A stretch of 12,075 nucleotides of DNA from CAZOWL01 sp964583605. GTDB lineage: Bacteria > Pseudomonadota > Gammaproteobacteria > Chromatiales > Chromatiaceae. The notes beneath the pieces were generated by a model. It did not search any database. It was not told the DNA's origin and saw only the letters and a program-made list of their open reading frames with translations. The DNA is taken from NCBI GenBank assembly GCA_964583605.1, contig CAZOWL010000112.1:1-12075 (forward strand), in the 5' to 3' direction. Every line of letters starts with the position of its first letter. Within the stretch, counting starts at the first letter, position 1. Shown piece by piece: positions 1-6,624 of the stretch. Position numbers and translations under genes: made by a program.

Positions 1-55
1 CTCACCCCTCTCCCAGAGGGCGAGGGAGCGATCGTGCTGCGCGAATTTCATGGTA
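1..55 (+). repeat. Dispersed intergenic repeat, copy 1
   Basis: First of three copies of an intergenic repeat in this window. A 24-nt core at 8-31 is identical to 11306-11329 and to the reverse complement of 12049-12072. It contains a short inverted repeat (cctct, ccc, agagg). Similarity to copy 3 continues to position 55, ending in a shared catggta, with 44 of 48 bases matching by eye over 8-55. The copy lies past the 3' end of the diguanylate cyclase gene. Repeats with ccctctccc-type cores are common between genes in many gammaproteobacteria; membership in a named family is not established here. Confidence 0.8.
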
Positions 56-62
56 CCGGTGA

Positions 63-85
63 GAGGCGCCGTCCTACGGCGCCTC
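63..85 (-). terminator. Perfect hairpin just after the cyclase stop codon
   Basis: A 10-bp perfect inverted repeat (gaggcgccgt at 63-72 and acggcgcctc at 76-85) with a 3-nt loop begins 1 nt after the stop codon of the minus-strand cyclase gene. The position and very GC-rich stem suggest a transcript end or a 3'-end stabilising structure. No run of U follows on the minus strand, so it is not a textbook intrinsic terminator. Confidence 0.5.
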
Positions 86-86
86 A

Positions 87-2210
87 TCAGGAGCAACCGG
101 ACTGATGCAAGCAGAATCCTTGCCCACCGGCACTCTTGGCTAGGTACATGGCGGCATCCGCACAGCTCACCAGCGTGGCTGCGTCCACGGCGTCATCCGG
201 ATAACGAGCGATGCCGATGCTCGCGCCGATCGAGACACCCTGCCCCTCGATGGCGAAGGGCTCGCGAAGCCGCTGCACCAGCTTGCGGGCGACCAGGGCA
301 CGCTCCGCATCATTTGCGGCGCCCTCGAGGATCACCGCGAACTCATCTCCGCCGATACGGGCGACCGTATCGTCGGCACGCAGTGACTGGCCGAGTCGCT
401 CGGCGACCTGCCGAAGCAGCTCATCGCCAGCCAGGTGCCCCCGGTTGTCGTTGACCGCCTTGAAGCGATCGAGATCGACGAAGAGCACGGTGACACAGCG
501 TCCATCCCGACGCCCGCGCTCCAGCGCGTGAATCAGCCGGGCGTCGAACAGGAGGCGATTCGGCAGGCCGGTGAGGCAGTCGTGGTGGGCGAGGTGCTCC
601 AGCTCCTCTTGGGAGCGCTTCATCACGGTGATGTCCGAGAGCACCGCGACGTAGTTGTGCACGACCCCATTGCGGTCACGGATGGCGCTGAGCGTCAGCT
701 GTGCCGGATAGAGCGCGCCGTCCTTGCGCCGGTTCCACACCTCGCCCTGCCAACGGTCGCCGCGCTCGGCCGACGCACACATTTCGACCCACGGCAGGCC
801 GTCCTCGGAGCGTCCGGAGCCCAGCACTTCGGGCGTCTGGCCGAGGACCTCGGAAGGCTCATAGCCACTGATCTCACAGAGGGCGCGGTTCACTGACACG
901 ATGCGCATGCGCGGGTCGGTCACAAGCATGCCGTCGGCCGAGCTCTCGAAGGCCGCATCGGACTGGCGCAGCTTCTCCTCGGCCGCATGACGCTCACTGA
1001 CATCGCGCGCCAGAGCCAGAACATACGCCCCCCGTCGATGGGAGATATAGGTGGCGTTCACCTCGACCGGAATGAGACGGCCATCGCGATGCACATGCAG
1101 GGACTCGAAGGTATCCGAGCGCTCATTTCGCAGGAGGGCCCAGAGCTCCCGCCATCGCTCGGGCGGCAGGTAGGGATCGACCTCATAGAACGACATGGAC
1201 ACGAGGTCCTCGCGCGCGTAACCGAGCGCGCGGCAAGCCCCTTCGTTGACGTAGTGCAGTCGTCCTCGCGCGTCGACGAGAAAGGCGCCATCGGCCACCT
1301 GATCCAGGGCGTACTGCATGAGACTGAGACGCTCCTGCTCGTCACGCCGCTCGCTGATATCTTGCACGATACCGACCAGGCCTTCGACAGCCCCGCCGTC
1401 TGTGCGCTCCGCAGCCCCCCAGCAGGCGATCCATCTCTCCCCGCCTTCCGGCTGCAGGACCCGGTACTCCTGCTTGTGGAGACTCCCTTCCGTCAAGCTC
1501 CGCATCAGAGAGGTCTCCAGGGCCGGCCAATCCGCGGGATGCACCAGCTCCTTGAGCAGCCTGAGACCAGCGGGTCGATCGGCGGACACACCCAGGATCT
1601 CCCGAGCGTTGTCATCCCATTCCGCCTCGCCTGTGGCCCTGCTCAGACTCCAGTAGCCTATCCGCGCAATGCGCTGAGCCCGACGCAAGCGATCGCGGCC
1701 CTCGCGCAGTCTCTCTTCGGTCGACAAAGCATCGAGCGTACAAATCATGAGCTGCCCTGACACGCGCATCAGGTCGATCACGCGGCGAGACAGCCTTCGA
1801 GAGGATGCCGTGCGAGCCGTCCCGAGAAATCCCCGCAGTCGACCGCCAATAAGCACGGCAAAAAAATCGCTGCCAACGAGCGCGCCCATTGCTGAAGGCG
1901 CACCATCGGGGGGCCACAGGCGGCCGCCAAGCATCACTCCATCGCGCTTGAGCGTGTCACAGAACGCCGCAAGCTCGTCGAGCGGTAGCCCGAGAAGTTC
2001 TTTGGCCGCGCAGGTCTCGCCGTCTTCGCTCCACTCGTGGACGACGCTCAGTTCCTCACGATCAGGGGCGAGCCGAGCGAGAAACAGATGTTCGAGCCCC
2101 GCAGCACACCCAAGGCTGCGCAGTGCCCAGCGGATCGTGGTGTCGGCCGGGACCTCATCGCCGATTGCCGCACAGCGATCCGATAGCTCCCGCAAAAGGG
2201 GAATGCTCAC
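87..2210 (-). CDS. GAF/PAS sensor diguanylate cyclase (GGDEF)
   Basis: A 707-aa protein that probably makes cyclic di-GMP from two GTP in response to a signal. By pattern, residues 1-165 look GAF-like. Three PAS domains follow (about 175-290, 298-410 and 415-535), the first of the PAS_3 type. A GGDEF domain runs from about 540 to 700, with the family's HDCLTGLPNR start, DLDRFK near 579 and an intact GGDEF at 620-624. The product-inhibition I-site RxxD is present as RADD at 611-614, at the standard spacing. There is no EAL domain, signal peptide or clear membrane segment, so it is likely cytosolic. The start is GTG (2208-2210), preceded by a strong ribosome site (gaggagg, 2222-2228) at a rather long 11-nt spacing. 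The 15-bp tandem array begins 17 bp upstream of that site, where a promoter would be expected. The domain class is certain; the ligand is unknown. Confidence 0.92.
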   Translation of the reverse strand: MSIPLLRELSDRCAAIGDEVPADTTIRWALRSLGCAAGLEHLFLARLAPDREELSVVHEWSEDGETCAAKELLGLPLDELAAFCDTLKRDGVMLGGRLWPPDGAPSAMGALVGSDFFAVLIGGRLRGFLGTARTASSRRLSRRVIDLMRVSGQLMICTLDALSTEERLREGRDRLRRAQRIARIGYWSLSRATGEAEWDDNAREILGVSADRPAGLRLLKELVHPADWPALETSLMRSLTEGSLHKQEYRVLQPEGGERWIACWGAAERTDGGAVEGLVGIVQDISERRDEQERLSLMQYALDQVADGAFLVDARGRLHYVNEGACRALGYAREDLVSMSFYEVDPYLPPERWRELWALLRNERSDTFESLHVHRDGRLIPVEVNATYISHRRGAYVLALARDVSERHAAEEKLRQSDAAFESSADGMLVTDPRMRIVSVNRALCEISGYEPSEVLGQTPEVLGSGRSEDGLPWVEMCASAERGDRWQGEVWNRRKDGALYPAQLTLSAIRDRNGVVHNYVAVLSDITVMKRSQEELEHLAHHDCLTGLPNRLLFDARLIHALERGRRDGRCVTVLFVDLDRFKAVNDNRGHLAGDELLRQVAERLGQSLRADDTVARIGGDEFAVILEGAANDAERALVARKLVQRLREPFAIEGQGVSIGASIGIARYPDDAVDAATLVSCADAAMYLAKSAGGQGFCLHQSGCS

Positions 2211-2221
2211 CGCAGATTCAG

Positions 2222-2228
2222 CCTCCTC
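2222..2228 (-). promoter_or_regulatory. Ribosome binding site of the cyclase gene
   Basis: The minus strand reads gaggagg, 11 nt before the GTG start at 2210. It is the only strong Shine-Dalgarno match nearby and supports that start over internal ones. Confidence 0.6.
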
Positions 2229-2244
2229 GAATGGTGAGGCCTGA

Positions 2245-2398
2245 GTACGCTACCGGCGTGTACGCTACCGGNNNNNNNNNNNNNNNNNNNNNNNNNNNNN
2301 NNNNNNNNNNNNNNNNNNNNNNNNNNNNNNNNNNNNNNNNNNNNNNNNNNNNNNNNNNNNNNNNNNNNNNNGTACGCTACCGGCGTGTACGCTACCGG
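2245..2398. repeat. 15-bp tandem repeat array, interrupted by the gap
   Basis: Both sides of the N run carry the same 15-bp unit, gtacgctaccggcgt. On the left one full unit (2245-2259) and 12 bases of the next (2260-2271) run into the gap. On the right one full unit (2372-2386) and 12 bases (2387-2398) come out of it, and the sequence then diverges. The unit contains an imperfect palindrome (gta, cgc, tac) followed by ccgg. Assembly evidently failed inside a longer array, so true copy number and length are unknown. The array lies between the gene-poor region and the cyclase start, 35 bp from that start. A repeat length divisible by three keeps reading frames constant if units are gained or lost. 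Confidence 0.85.
2272..2371. other. Assembly gap of 100 N
   Basis: Exactly 100 undetermined bases, the conventional placeholder for a gap of unknown size. Reading frames drawn through it are not meaningful. Confidence 0.99.
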
Positions 2399-2866
2399 GT
2401 GGGACATCGGCTGACACACTAAGATCCCTCTGCGGATCGGGGTACGACAATCAGCCGGAGCGAAGTGCTTAACCCGACGGAATCTGATCGGCTGTAGGGT
2501 GAGAAGGACACAGAATCCCCCAGCGCTTCTTGGAGCTAGAGGTCTTGATGGCGTCCGTCAAGACCTCCTTGGCGGAAGGCTAGGTCGGTGCTTGCATCCT
2601 TCTCTGGACTGCCGATGCTGGTGCCTTGCCCAAGGCCAAGATGCCAGATTTGGGCTGGTCACTGAGGTCACTAATGGTAAAGATAGCTCCCAGAACGATG
2701 CGGAAAAGGTCCCTCGAGGGTTGCGCGCAAGCTCTAGAGTGAGCCCGCGCGGCCGATTATCCGACACCCGAGAACAACAGGGTCCACCGGAGAGATGAAG
2801 CAGGAGTCATCTCGGAGCCAAGCAAAGCCTGTCAGGCGCCAGCTGCGGCTCTCCGCCAAAAGCCCG
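2399..2866. other. Gene-poor stretch with no supported gene
   Basis: About 470 bases between the tandem array and the H-NS-family gene. Open frames here, such as plus 2499-2798 and minus 2558-2767, give arginine- and serine-rich or otherwise featureless translations without a family signature or a convincing ribosome site. I see no tRNA, no insertion-sequence ends and no promoter I would defend. The one clear structure is the hairpin at 2539-2567. Confidence 0.6.
2539..2567. repeat. Strong hairpin in a noncoding region
   Basis: The arms gaggtcttgatgg (2539-2551) and ccgtcaagacctc (2555-2567) pair over 13 positions with a single t-g mismatch or wobble, around a 3-nt loop. No T run follows on either strand, so it does not look like an ordinary intrinsic terminator. 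It could be a structured RNA element, a relic of a small mobile element, or a protein-binding site. Confidence 0.6.
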
Positions 2867-3262
2867 TCAGCCCTCGACAGCTGTCAAGTACTCGGCCTTG
2901 AAAGCATCACGATGCTCTTTCAAGGAGGGGTCGTAGCCCTTATCCTGCATCTTTTGCTTCATCCAACGCGGTATCACGCCACGGACGTAGACGTTCTTAG
3001 GATCATCTGGATCTACGTACTGAGTGTAAGGACGTGCCGAGACCCTCGACACCGCACCTCGACGCCGGCGAGCCGTAAGCAGTGGCAGGATCTCATTAAG
3101 CTCGTATCCGCGCCCGAGAATCAGATCCTTCACCTCTTGGACCACTTCATGCTTCAGCTCTTGGCGACGGGTCTCCAGCGCTCGTTCAAGATCCGCCTGA
3201 TTTTGTTGCAGCTGGTCGAGCTTTTTCTGTATTTCGTCGACGCTAAGGTTAGCGTATTCCAC
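2867..3262 (-). CDS. H-NS family nucleoid protein, divergent DNA-binding loop
   Basis: A 131-aa protein with the H-NS family layout. An N-terminal heptad-rich helical region (about 4-48), rich in Glu, Gln and Leu, should oligomerise. A basic linker (ARRRRG, about 64-69) leads to a C-terminal DNA-binding domain beginning YVDPDDPKN at 82-90. In family members the next segment usually reads like TWSGRGRKPxW, whose R-G-R or Q-G-R inserts into the DNA minor groove. Here residues 91-100 read VYVRGVIPRW: the second arginine is replaced and one residue appears missing. The tail (101-131) is longer than usual. Start is GTG (3260-3262), with a strong ggaggt site (3272-3277) 9 nt upstream. The gene stands alone in a gene-poor, relatively A+T-richer stretch, a common setting for such regulators. 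The family call is fairly secure; DNA-binding behaviour is uncertain. Confidence 0.8.
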   Translation of the reverse strand: MEYANLSVDEIQKKLDQLQQNQADLERALETRRQELKHEVVQEVKDLILGRGYELNEILPLLTARRRRGAVSRVSARPYTQYVDPDDPKNVYVRGVIPRWMKQKMQDKGYDPSLKEHRDAFKAEYLTAVEG

Positions 3263-3271
3263 AGTAACAAT

Positions 3272-3277
3272 ACCTCC
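3272..3277 (-). promoter_or_regulatory. Ribosome binding site of the H-NS-family gene
   Basis: The minus strand reads ggaggt, 9 nt before a GTG codon at 3262. It is a near-perfect Shine-Dalgarno sequence and fixes the start of the H-NS-family gene. Confidence 0.8.
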
Positions 3278-3314
3278 AACTGTAGTTTTGTCTGTTCTCA
3301 GTGCGCGCCGCGAT

Positions 3315-3331
3315 CTTGAAGTGAATTCAAG
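3315..3331. promoter_or_regulatory. Inverted repeat upstream of the H-NS-family gene, possible operator
   Basis: Arms cttgaa (3315-3320) and ttcaag (3326-3331) flank 5 nt. The site lies about 55-70 bp upstream of the H-NS-family start, within the likely promoter region. It could bind a dimeric regulator; no regulator is identified and chance occurrence is possible. Confidence 0.3.
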
Positions 3332-3402
3332 TCGACTCCTGCATAATCTAAAGGATAATAATGCAATGTCAAGATCTGACTGCTTGCGCTGTAGTAATGT
3401 TT

Positions 3403-3423
3403 CGGCGTAATGCGGCTACGCCG
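3403..3423. repeat. 7-bp inverted repeat in the divergent intergenic region
   Basis: Perfect arms cggcgta (3403-3409) and tacgccg (3417-3423) around a 7-nt loop, followed on the plus strand by atcttt. It may be an operator-like site or a weak hairpin. No function can be assigned. Confidence 0.35.
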
Positions 3424-3621
3424 ATCTTTGGGGACTCTCATGCAAAGCAACCGCTACATGACTCCATTCGCTCACCGCTTTGCCATTTCCCGCCCTGGAA
3501 TAGGCTGCTCGGTGCTTGTGATCCCCGCCAAGAGCGCTTTTCCAAGGCATTCGCACCGGCGTCAAGCCCCTCGCCTTGACCAAGACGACGGCATCGAGCG
3601 CTTGTTGCCTGTCCCGAGACT

Positions 3622-5445
3622 ATGAACAACGACTACTTGTTGACGTACCGAGTGTCACCCGTCTCGCCCGAAGCCCATCAATTCGCCGTGGAGCTATCGG
3701 TGCCGAGCCCAGCTACAACAGAGTTACGCGTCACTTTACCGGCCTGGACCCCAGGAAGCTATCTGATTCGTGACTTCGCCCGCCATCTTCTGGCAATTCA
3801 GGCTGAGGATGCCACCGGAGCAAGAGTGCTCGAGCAGACCGACAAACAGAGCTGGCGCGTATCCTCGCCGATCGGTGCCGTCACGATACGCTATCGCGTC
3901 TTTGCTTTGGATTTGTCGGTACGCACGGCCCATCTCGATGCCTCGCACGGCTTCTTCAACGGCGCCTGCCTATTCCTGCGGGTCCTAGGGCTCGACGACG
4001 TGCCTTGCCGGGTCGTTCTGGCCCCGCCAACCGGACGGGCTTATTGGAATTGGGGGTTGGCCACCAGCCTAAAACCACTCGATGCGCCCCCTTTTGGCTT
4101 CGGCGCTTATCAAGCCGCCGACTATGCTGAACTGATCGACCATCCGGTCGAGATGGGGCGATTCGAATCGATCCCCTTCCAGGTGGAGAACGTGCCCCAC
4201 TGGATCGTGATTACTGGCCGGCACGGCGCCGAAACAGCATGCCTTACGCGCGACCTGCATCGACTCTGCATGCAACATGCGCAGCTCTTTGGTGAGCTGC
4301 CCCTTGATCGTTACTTCTTCCTGATCACGACTGTCAGCGAGGGCTGCGGCGGGCTCGAGCACAGCCATTCGTGCAGCCTGATGTGCAATCGCGCGGACCT
4401 GAGCCCCTTCAGCAGAGATCCCGGCGGGGACGGCTATTTGAGCTTCCTCGGCCTGTGCAGCCACGAGTACTTCCATCTGTGGCATGTCAAGCGGATTCGC
4501 CCGCAAGCCCTTGTTGGGGCCAGCTTGGCCGAAGAGGCCTACACGCGGGATCTTTGGGTCTATGAGGGCATCACCTCCTATTACGACGATCTCGCGCTCG
4601 TACGGAGCGGTTGTATTGACGTGCGCAGCTACCTCTCGCTCCTGGCGCGCCTGATGACCCGGGTCGTGCGCAACCCTGGTCGCGAGAGCCAAATCGTCGC
4701 CGATGCCAGCTTCGATGCCTGGATCAAACTGTACAAGCCGAGTGAGAACGCGCCGAACGCACTGGTCAGCTATTATGACAAGGGCGCTTTGATCGCCCTC
4801 GCGTTGGACTTGAGGATCCGGCGATGTACCGAGGGGAAGCGCTCTCTCGATGACGTCATGCGCGTTTTGTGGCAACGTTTTGGGCGCACGCGGCGACCGG
4901 TCCCTGAGCGAGGGGTCGAAGTCATTGCGGCACAAGTTGCCGGGCAAGACCTGCAGGTCTTTTTTGACCAGGCGTTACGCAGCACGGCCGAGCTCAACTT
5001 GGAAGATCTCCTCGCCGACGTCGGTCTCGCGTTGCGCTTCAGGCCAGCCCTTGGCCCGGACGATCGAGGAGGGCTTGTCGACAACCTGGCCGAGCACCAC
5101 TGCGCACCGCCGTCAATCGGTCTGCGCTGGCAGGCTGCCAGTGGCGACGCCGTCGTCCGCCATGTGCTCAACGGCAGTCCCGCGGAATGCGCCGGCATCG
5201 CACCTGGTGACGTCCTCGTGGCCGTCGATGGGCTGCGAGTCACCGCCGACAACTGCGCGAGATCAATGGCCGCGCTGAAGGCGAACATCGCCGTCCCGCT
5301 GTACGTCTTTCGCCGCGATGAACTGATGCGCTTTCGTGTTCGCCCAAGACCCGGGCCCGCCGATACCTGCGAGCTGTGCCTGATGAACGACCCCCCGGCG
5401 GCTGCCACGAAGGCACGAAACGCCTGGCTTGGCCAACCAGACTGA
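3622..5445 (+). CDS. M61 family metallopeptidase with PDZ domain
   Basis: A 607-aa zinc peptidase of family M61 (glycyl-aminopeptidase type). The N-terminal beta-rich M61_N domain spans roughly 5-175. The catalytic domain carries the zinc-binding HEYFH at 281-285, followed by the family's LWHVKRIRP. Glu315, in WVYEGITSYY, is the likely third zinc ligand, so the active site looks intact. A PDZ domain (about 498-575, including GSPAECAGIAPGDVLVAVDG) lies near the C terminus and probably binds peptide termini. No signal peptide is visible (MNNDYLLTYRV), which suggests a cytosolic enzyme for small glycine- or alanine-starting peptides, as known for family members. The ATG start has only a weak ribosome site, but the N-terminal domain begins where expected. 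birA starts 9 nt after its stop, so the two are probably co-transcribed and translationally coupled. Confidence 0.93.
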   Translation: MNNDYLLTYRVSPVSPEAHQFAVELSVPSPATTELRVTLPAWTPGSYLIRDFARHLLAIQAEDATGARVLEQTDKQSWRVSSPIGAVTIRYRVFALDLSVRTAHLDASHGFFNGACLFLRVLGLDDVPCRVVLAPPTGRAYWNWGLATSLKPLDAPPFGFGAYQAADYAELIDHPVEMGRFESIPFQVENVPHWIVITGRHGAETACLTRDLHRLCMQHAQLFGELPLDRYFFLITTVSEGCGGLEHSHSCSLMCNRADLSPFSRDPGGDGYLSFLGLCSHEYFHLWHVKRIRPQALVGASLAEEAYTRDLWVYEGITSYYDDLALVRSGCIDVRSYLSLLARLMTRVVRNPGRESQIVADASFDAWIKLYKPSENAPNALVSYYDKGALIALALDLRIRRCTEGKRSLDDVMRVLWQRFGRTRRPVPERGVEVIAAQVAGQDLQVFFDQALRSTAELNLEDLLADVGLALRFRPALGPDDRGGLVDNLAEHHCAPPSIGLRWQAASGDAVVRHVLNGSPAECAGIAPGDVLVAVDGLRVTADNCARSMAALKANIAVPLYVFRRDELMRFRVRPRPGPADTCELCLMNDPPAAATKARNAWLGQPD

Positions 5446-5454
5446 GTATCAAGC

Positions 5455-6465
5455 GTGGCTCATCCAAGCGCGACCCATATCGCCGTTTTGCAGATCCTCG
5501 CGAGCGGCGGGAGGCACTCCGGGGAGGCGATCGCCTCTCGTCTCGGTTTGAGCCGCACTGCAATCTGGAAGGCACTTGGCAAGCTCAGGCACGAGCTCGA
5601 CCTTCCGATCGCGGCGATCCGTGGCCACGGTTACCAGCTCGAATCTCCACTAGAGCTCCTCGACGCCGCCAAGATCTATAGCGCGCTGCCCCCACACGCT
5701 CGCCTCCAGGTTGACGAGATCGAAGTACATGCGTCGCTGGAGTCGACGAATGAGCACCTGTTGCGGCTGGCAAGGTCGGGAGCCCCCAGCGGACGGGTCT
5801 GTTTGGCCGAGCACCAGTGCCACGGGCGGGGCCGGCGTGGTCGCACCTGGGTCTCCCCTTTCGGCCGCAGCATTCTCCTCTCATTACTCCGGCGCTTCAG
5901 CTGCGGGCCAGCCGACCTCGCGGGCTTGAGCCTCGCCGCCGGAACGGCCGTAGCAGACGCGATACAGGACATCGGGCTGTCGGACGTCGCGCTGAAGTGG
6001 CCCAATGACATCCTGTGGCAGGAACGTAAGCTGGCTGGTCTGCTGCTTGAAGCGGCCGGCGAGGCTCACGGACACGCTTATGTCGTCGTTGGGCTTGGCC
6101 TCAATCTGTGCATCGGTGCAGAGGGTGCAGGGAAGATCGACCAGCCATGGGCGGATCTCGACACAGCCTGCGGCGGTCGCCGTCCCGAACGCAACCGGCT
6201 CGCCGCGCGCTTGATCGCGGCGCTCACCGCCGCGTTGGACGATTTTGAGCAGCATGGCTTAGCCCCATTCCTGCCTCTGTGGCAGACTTTCGACCGCTAC
6301 CAGGGCAGGCCGATCACCCTCATCGTCGGTGAGCGCACGATAGAGGGCATCCACAGGGGCATAACCGATACCGGCGCGTTGCGCGTCCTGACGGCCTCGG
6401 GGGAGCGCACCTTCCACGCCGGCGAGGTGACAATGAGAAGCACCGAACCGCTTTGCCACCGATAA
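5455..6465 (+). CDS. birA: Biotin-protein ligase / biotin operon repressor BirA
   Basis: A 336-aa bifunctional BirA of group II. It activates biotin as biotinyl-AMP, attaches it to carrier proteins such as the BCCP subunit of acetyl-CoA carboxylase, and may repress biotin genes. Residues 1-60 form a winged helix (SGEAIASRLGLSRTAIWKAL). The catalytic domain has the biotin-binding GRGRRGRTW at 124-132 followed by SPFGRS, then KWPNDI (181-186), a GLLLEA stretch and VVVGLGLNL. The C-terminal SH3-like domain ends near GEVTMR. All key motifs are present and the length is close to the E. coli protein's roughly 320 aa. The GTG start (5455-5457) lies 9 nt after the M61 stop with a weak ribosome site, consistent with coupling. 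In many proteobacteria coaX follows birA; here it does not, and no biotin synthesis gene is in the window. Confidence 0.94.
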   Translation: MAHPSATHIAVLQILASGGRHSGEAIASRLGLSRTAIWKALGKLRHELDLPIAAIRGHGYQLESPLELLDAAKIYSALPPHARLQVDEIEVHASLESTNEHLLRLARSGAPSGRVCLAEHQCHGRGRRGRTWVSPFGRSILLSLLRRFSCGPADLAGLSLAAGTAVADAIQDIGLSDVALKWPNDILWQERKLAGLLLEAAGEAHGHAYVVVGLGLNLCIGAEGAGKIDQPWADLDTACGGRRPERNRLAARLIAALTAALDDFEQHGLAPFLPLWQTFDRYQGRPITLIVGERTIEGIHRGITDTGALRVLTASGERTFHAGEVTMRSTEPLCHR

Positions 6466-6583
6466 CAGTGCGAAGCCGTCGCTCCGCTTGGCCGCTGTGC
6501 GTCGCGCGGGTCGGCGCGGCGAATCCGCCACCGGCCCCAGTGAAGTGTGACCGCAACGACATACCGTTGACGGCGGCGGACCC

Positions 6584-6589
6584 TATACT
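6584..6589 (+). promoter_or_regulatory. Possible -10 element upstream of the GGDEF-EAL gene
   Basis: TATACT matches the sigma-70 -10 consensus at five of six positions, about 35 bp before the GTG start at 6625. The best -35 match (ttgacg, 6567-6572) is only 11 nt away, too close for a standard promoter, so any -35 must be weak or factor-assisted. The 159-nt space after birA otherwise shows no gene. Confidence 0.3.
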
Positions 6590-6624
6590 CACTGAATGCC
6601 ACGACCTTCGCTCTAATAGGCCAA

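Larger units (their letters stand above)
3263..3621. other. Intergenic region upstream of the H-NS-family and M61 genes
   Basis: About 360 bases between two divergently transcribed genes, so it should hold both promoters. The part nearest the H-NS-family gene (about 3263-3375) is A+T-richer than its surroundings, as expected for that promoter. I could not pick a -10/-35 pair with confidence on either strand. It carries the inverted repeats listed at 3315-3331 and 3403-3423, and a weaker one (gtcaag 3561-3566, cttgac 3575-3580). Small open frames such as minus 3438-3629 look spurious. Confidence 0.5.

Noticed and set aside
987..1760. 257-aa plus-strand open frame inside the cyclase gene
   Set aside because: It lies antisense to a gene with clear PAS domains and has no recognisable family. 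Long antisense frames are expected at this GC content.
2245..2398. CRISPR array
   Set aside because: The 15-bp units abut directly without spacers and no cas genes are present; it is a simple tandem repeat.
2558..2767. 69-aa minus-strand frame in the gene-poor region
   Set aside because: I considered a remnant of a mobile-element protein, but no transposase motif or terminal repeats support it.
2499..2798. 99-aa plus-strand frame in the gene-poor region
   Set aside because: Composition looks like random GC-rich translation, with no ribosome site and no known motif.
4069..4947. 292-aa minus-strand open frame inside the M61 gene
   Set aside because: Fully antisense to the M61 catalytic region; no motif and no ribosome site evidence.
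6567..6589. Full sigma-70 promoter from ttgacg and tatact
   Set aside because: The 11-nt spacing is too short for a standard promoter; only the -10-like hexamer is kept, as tentative.
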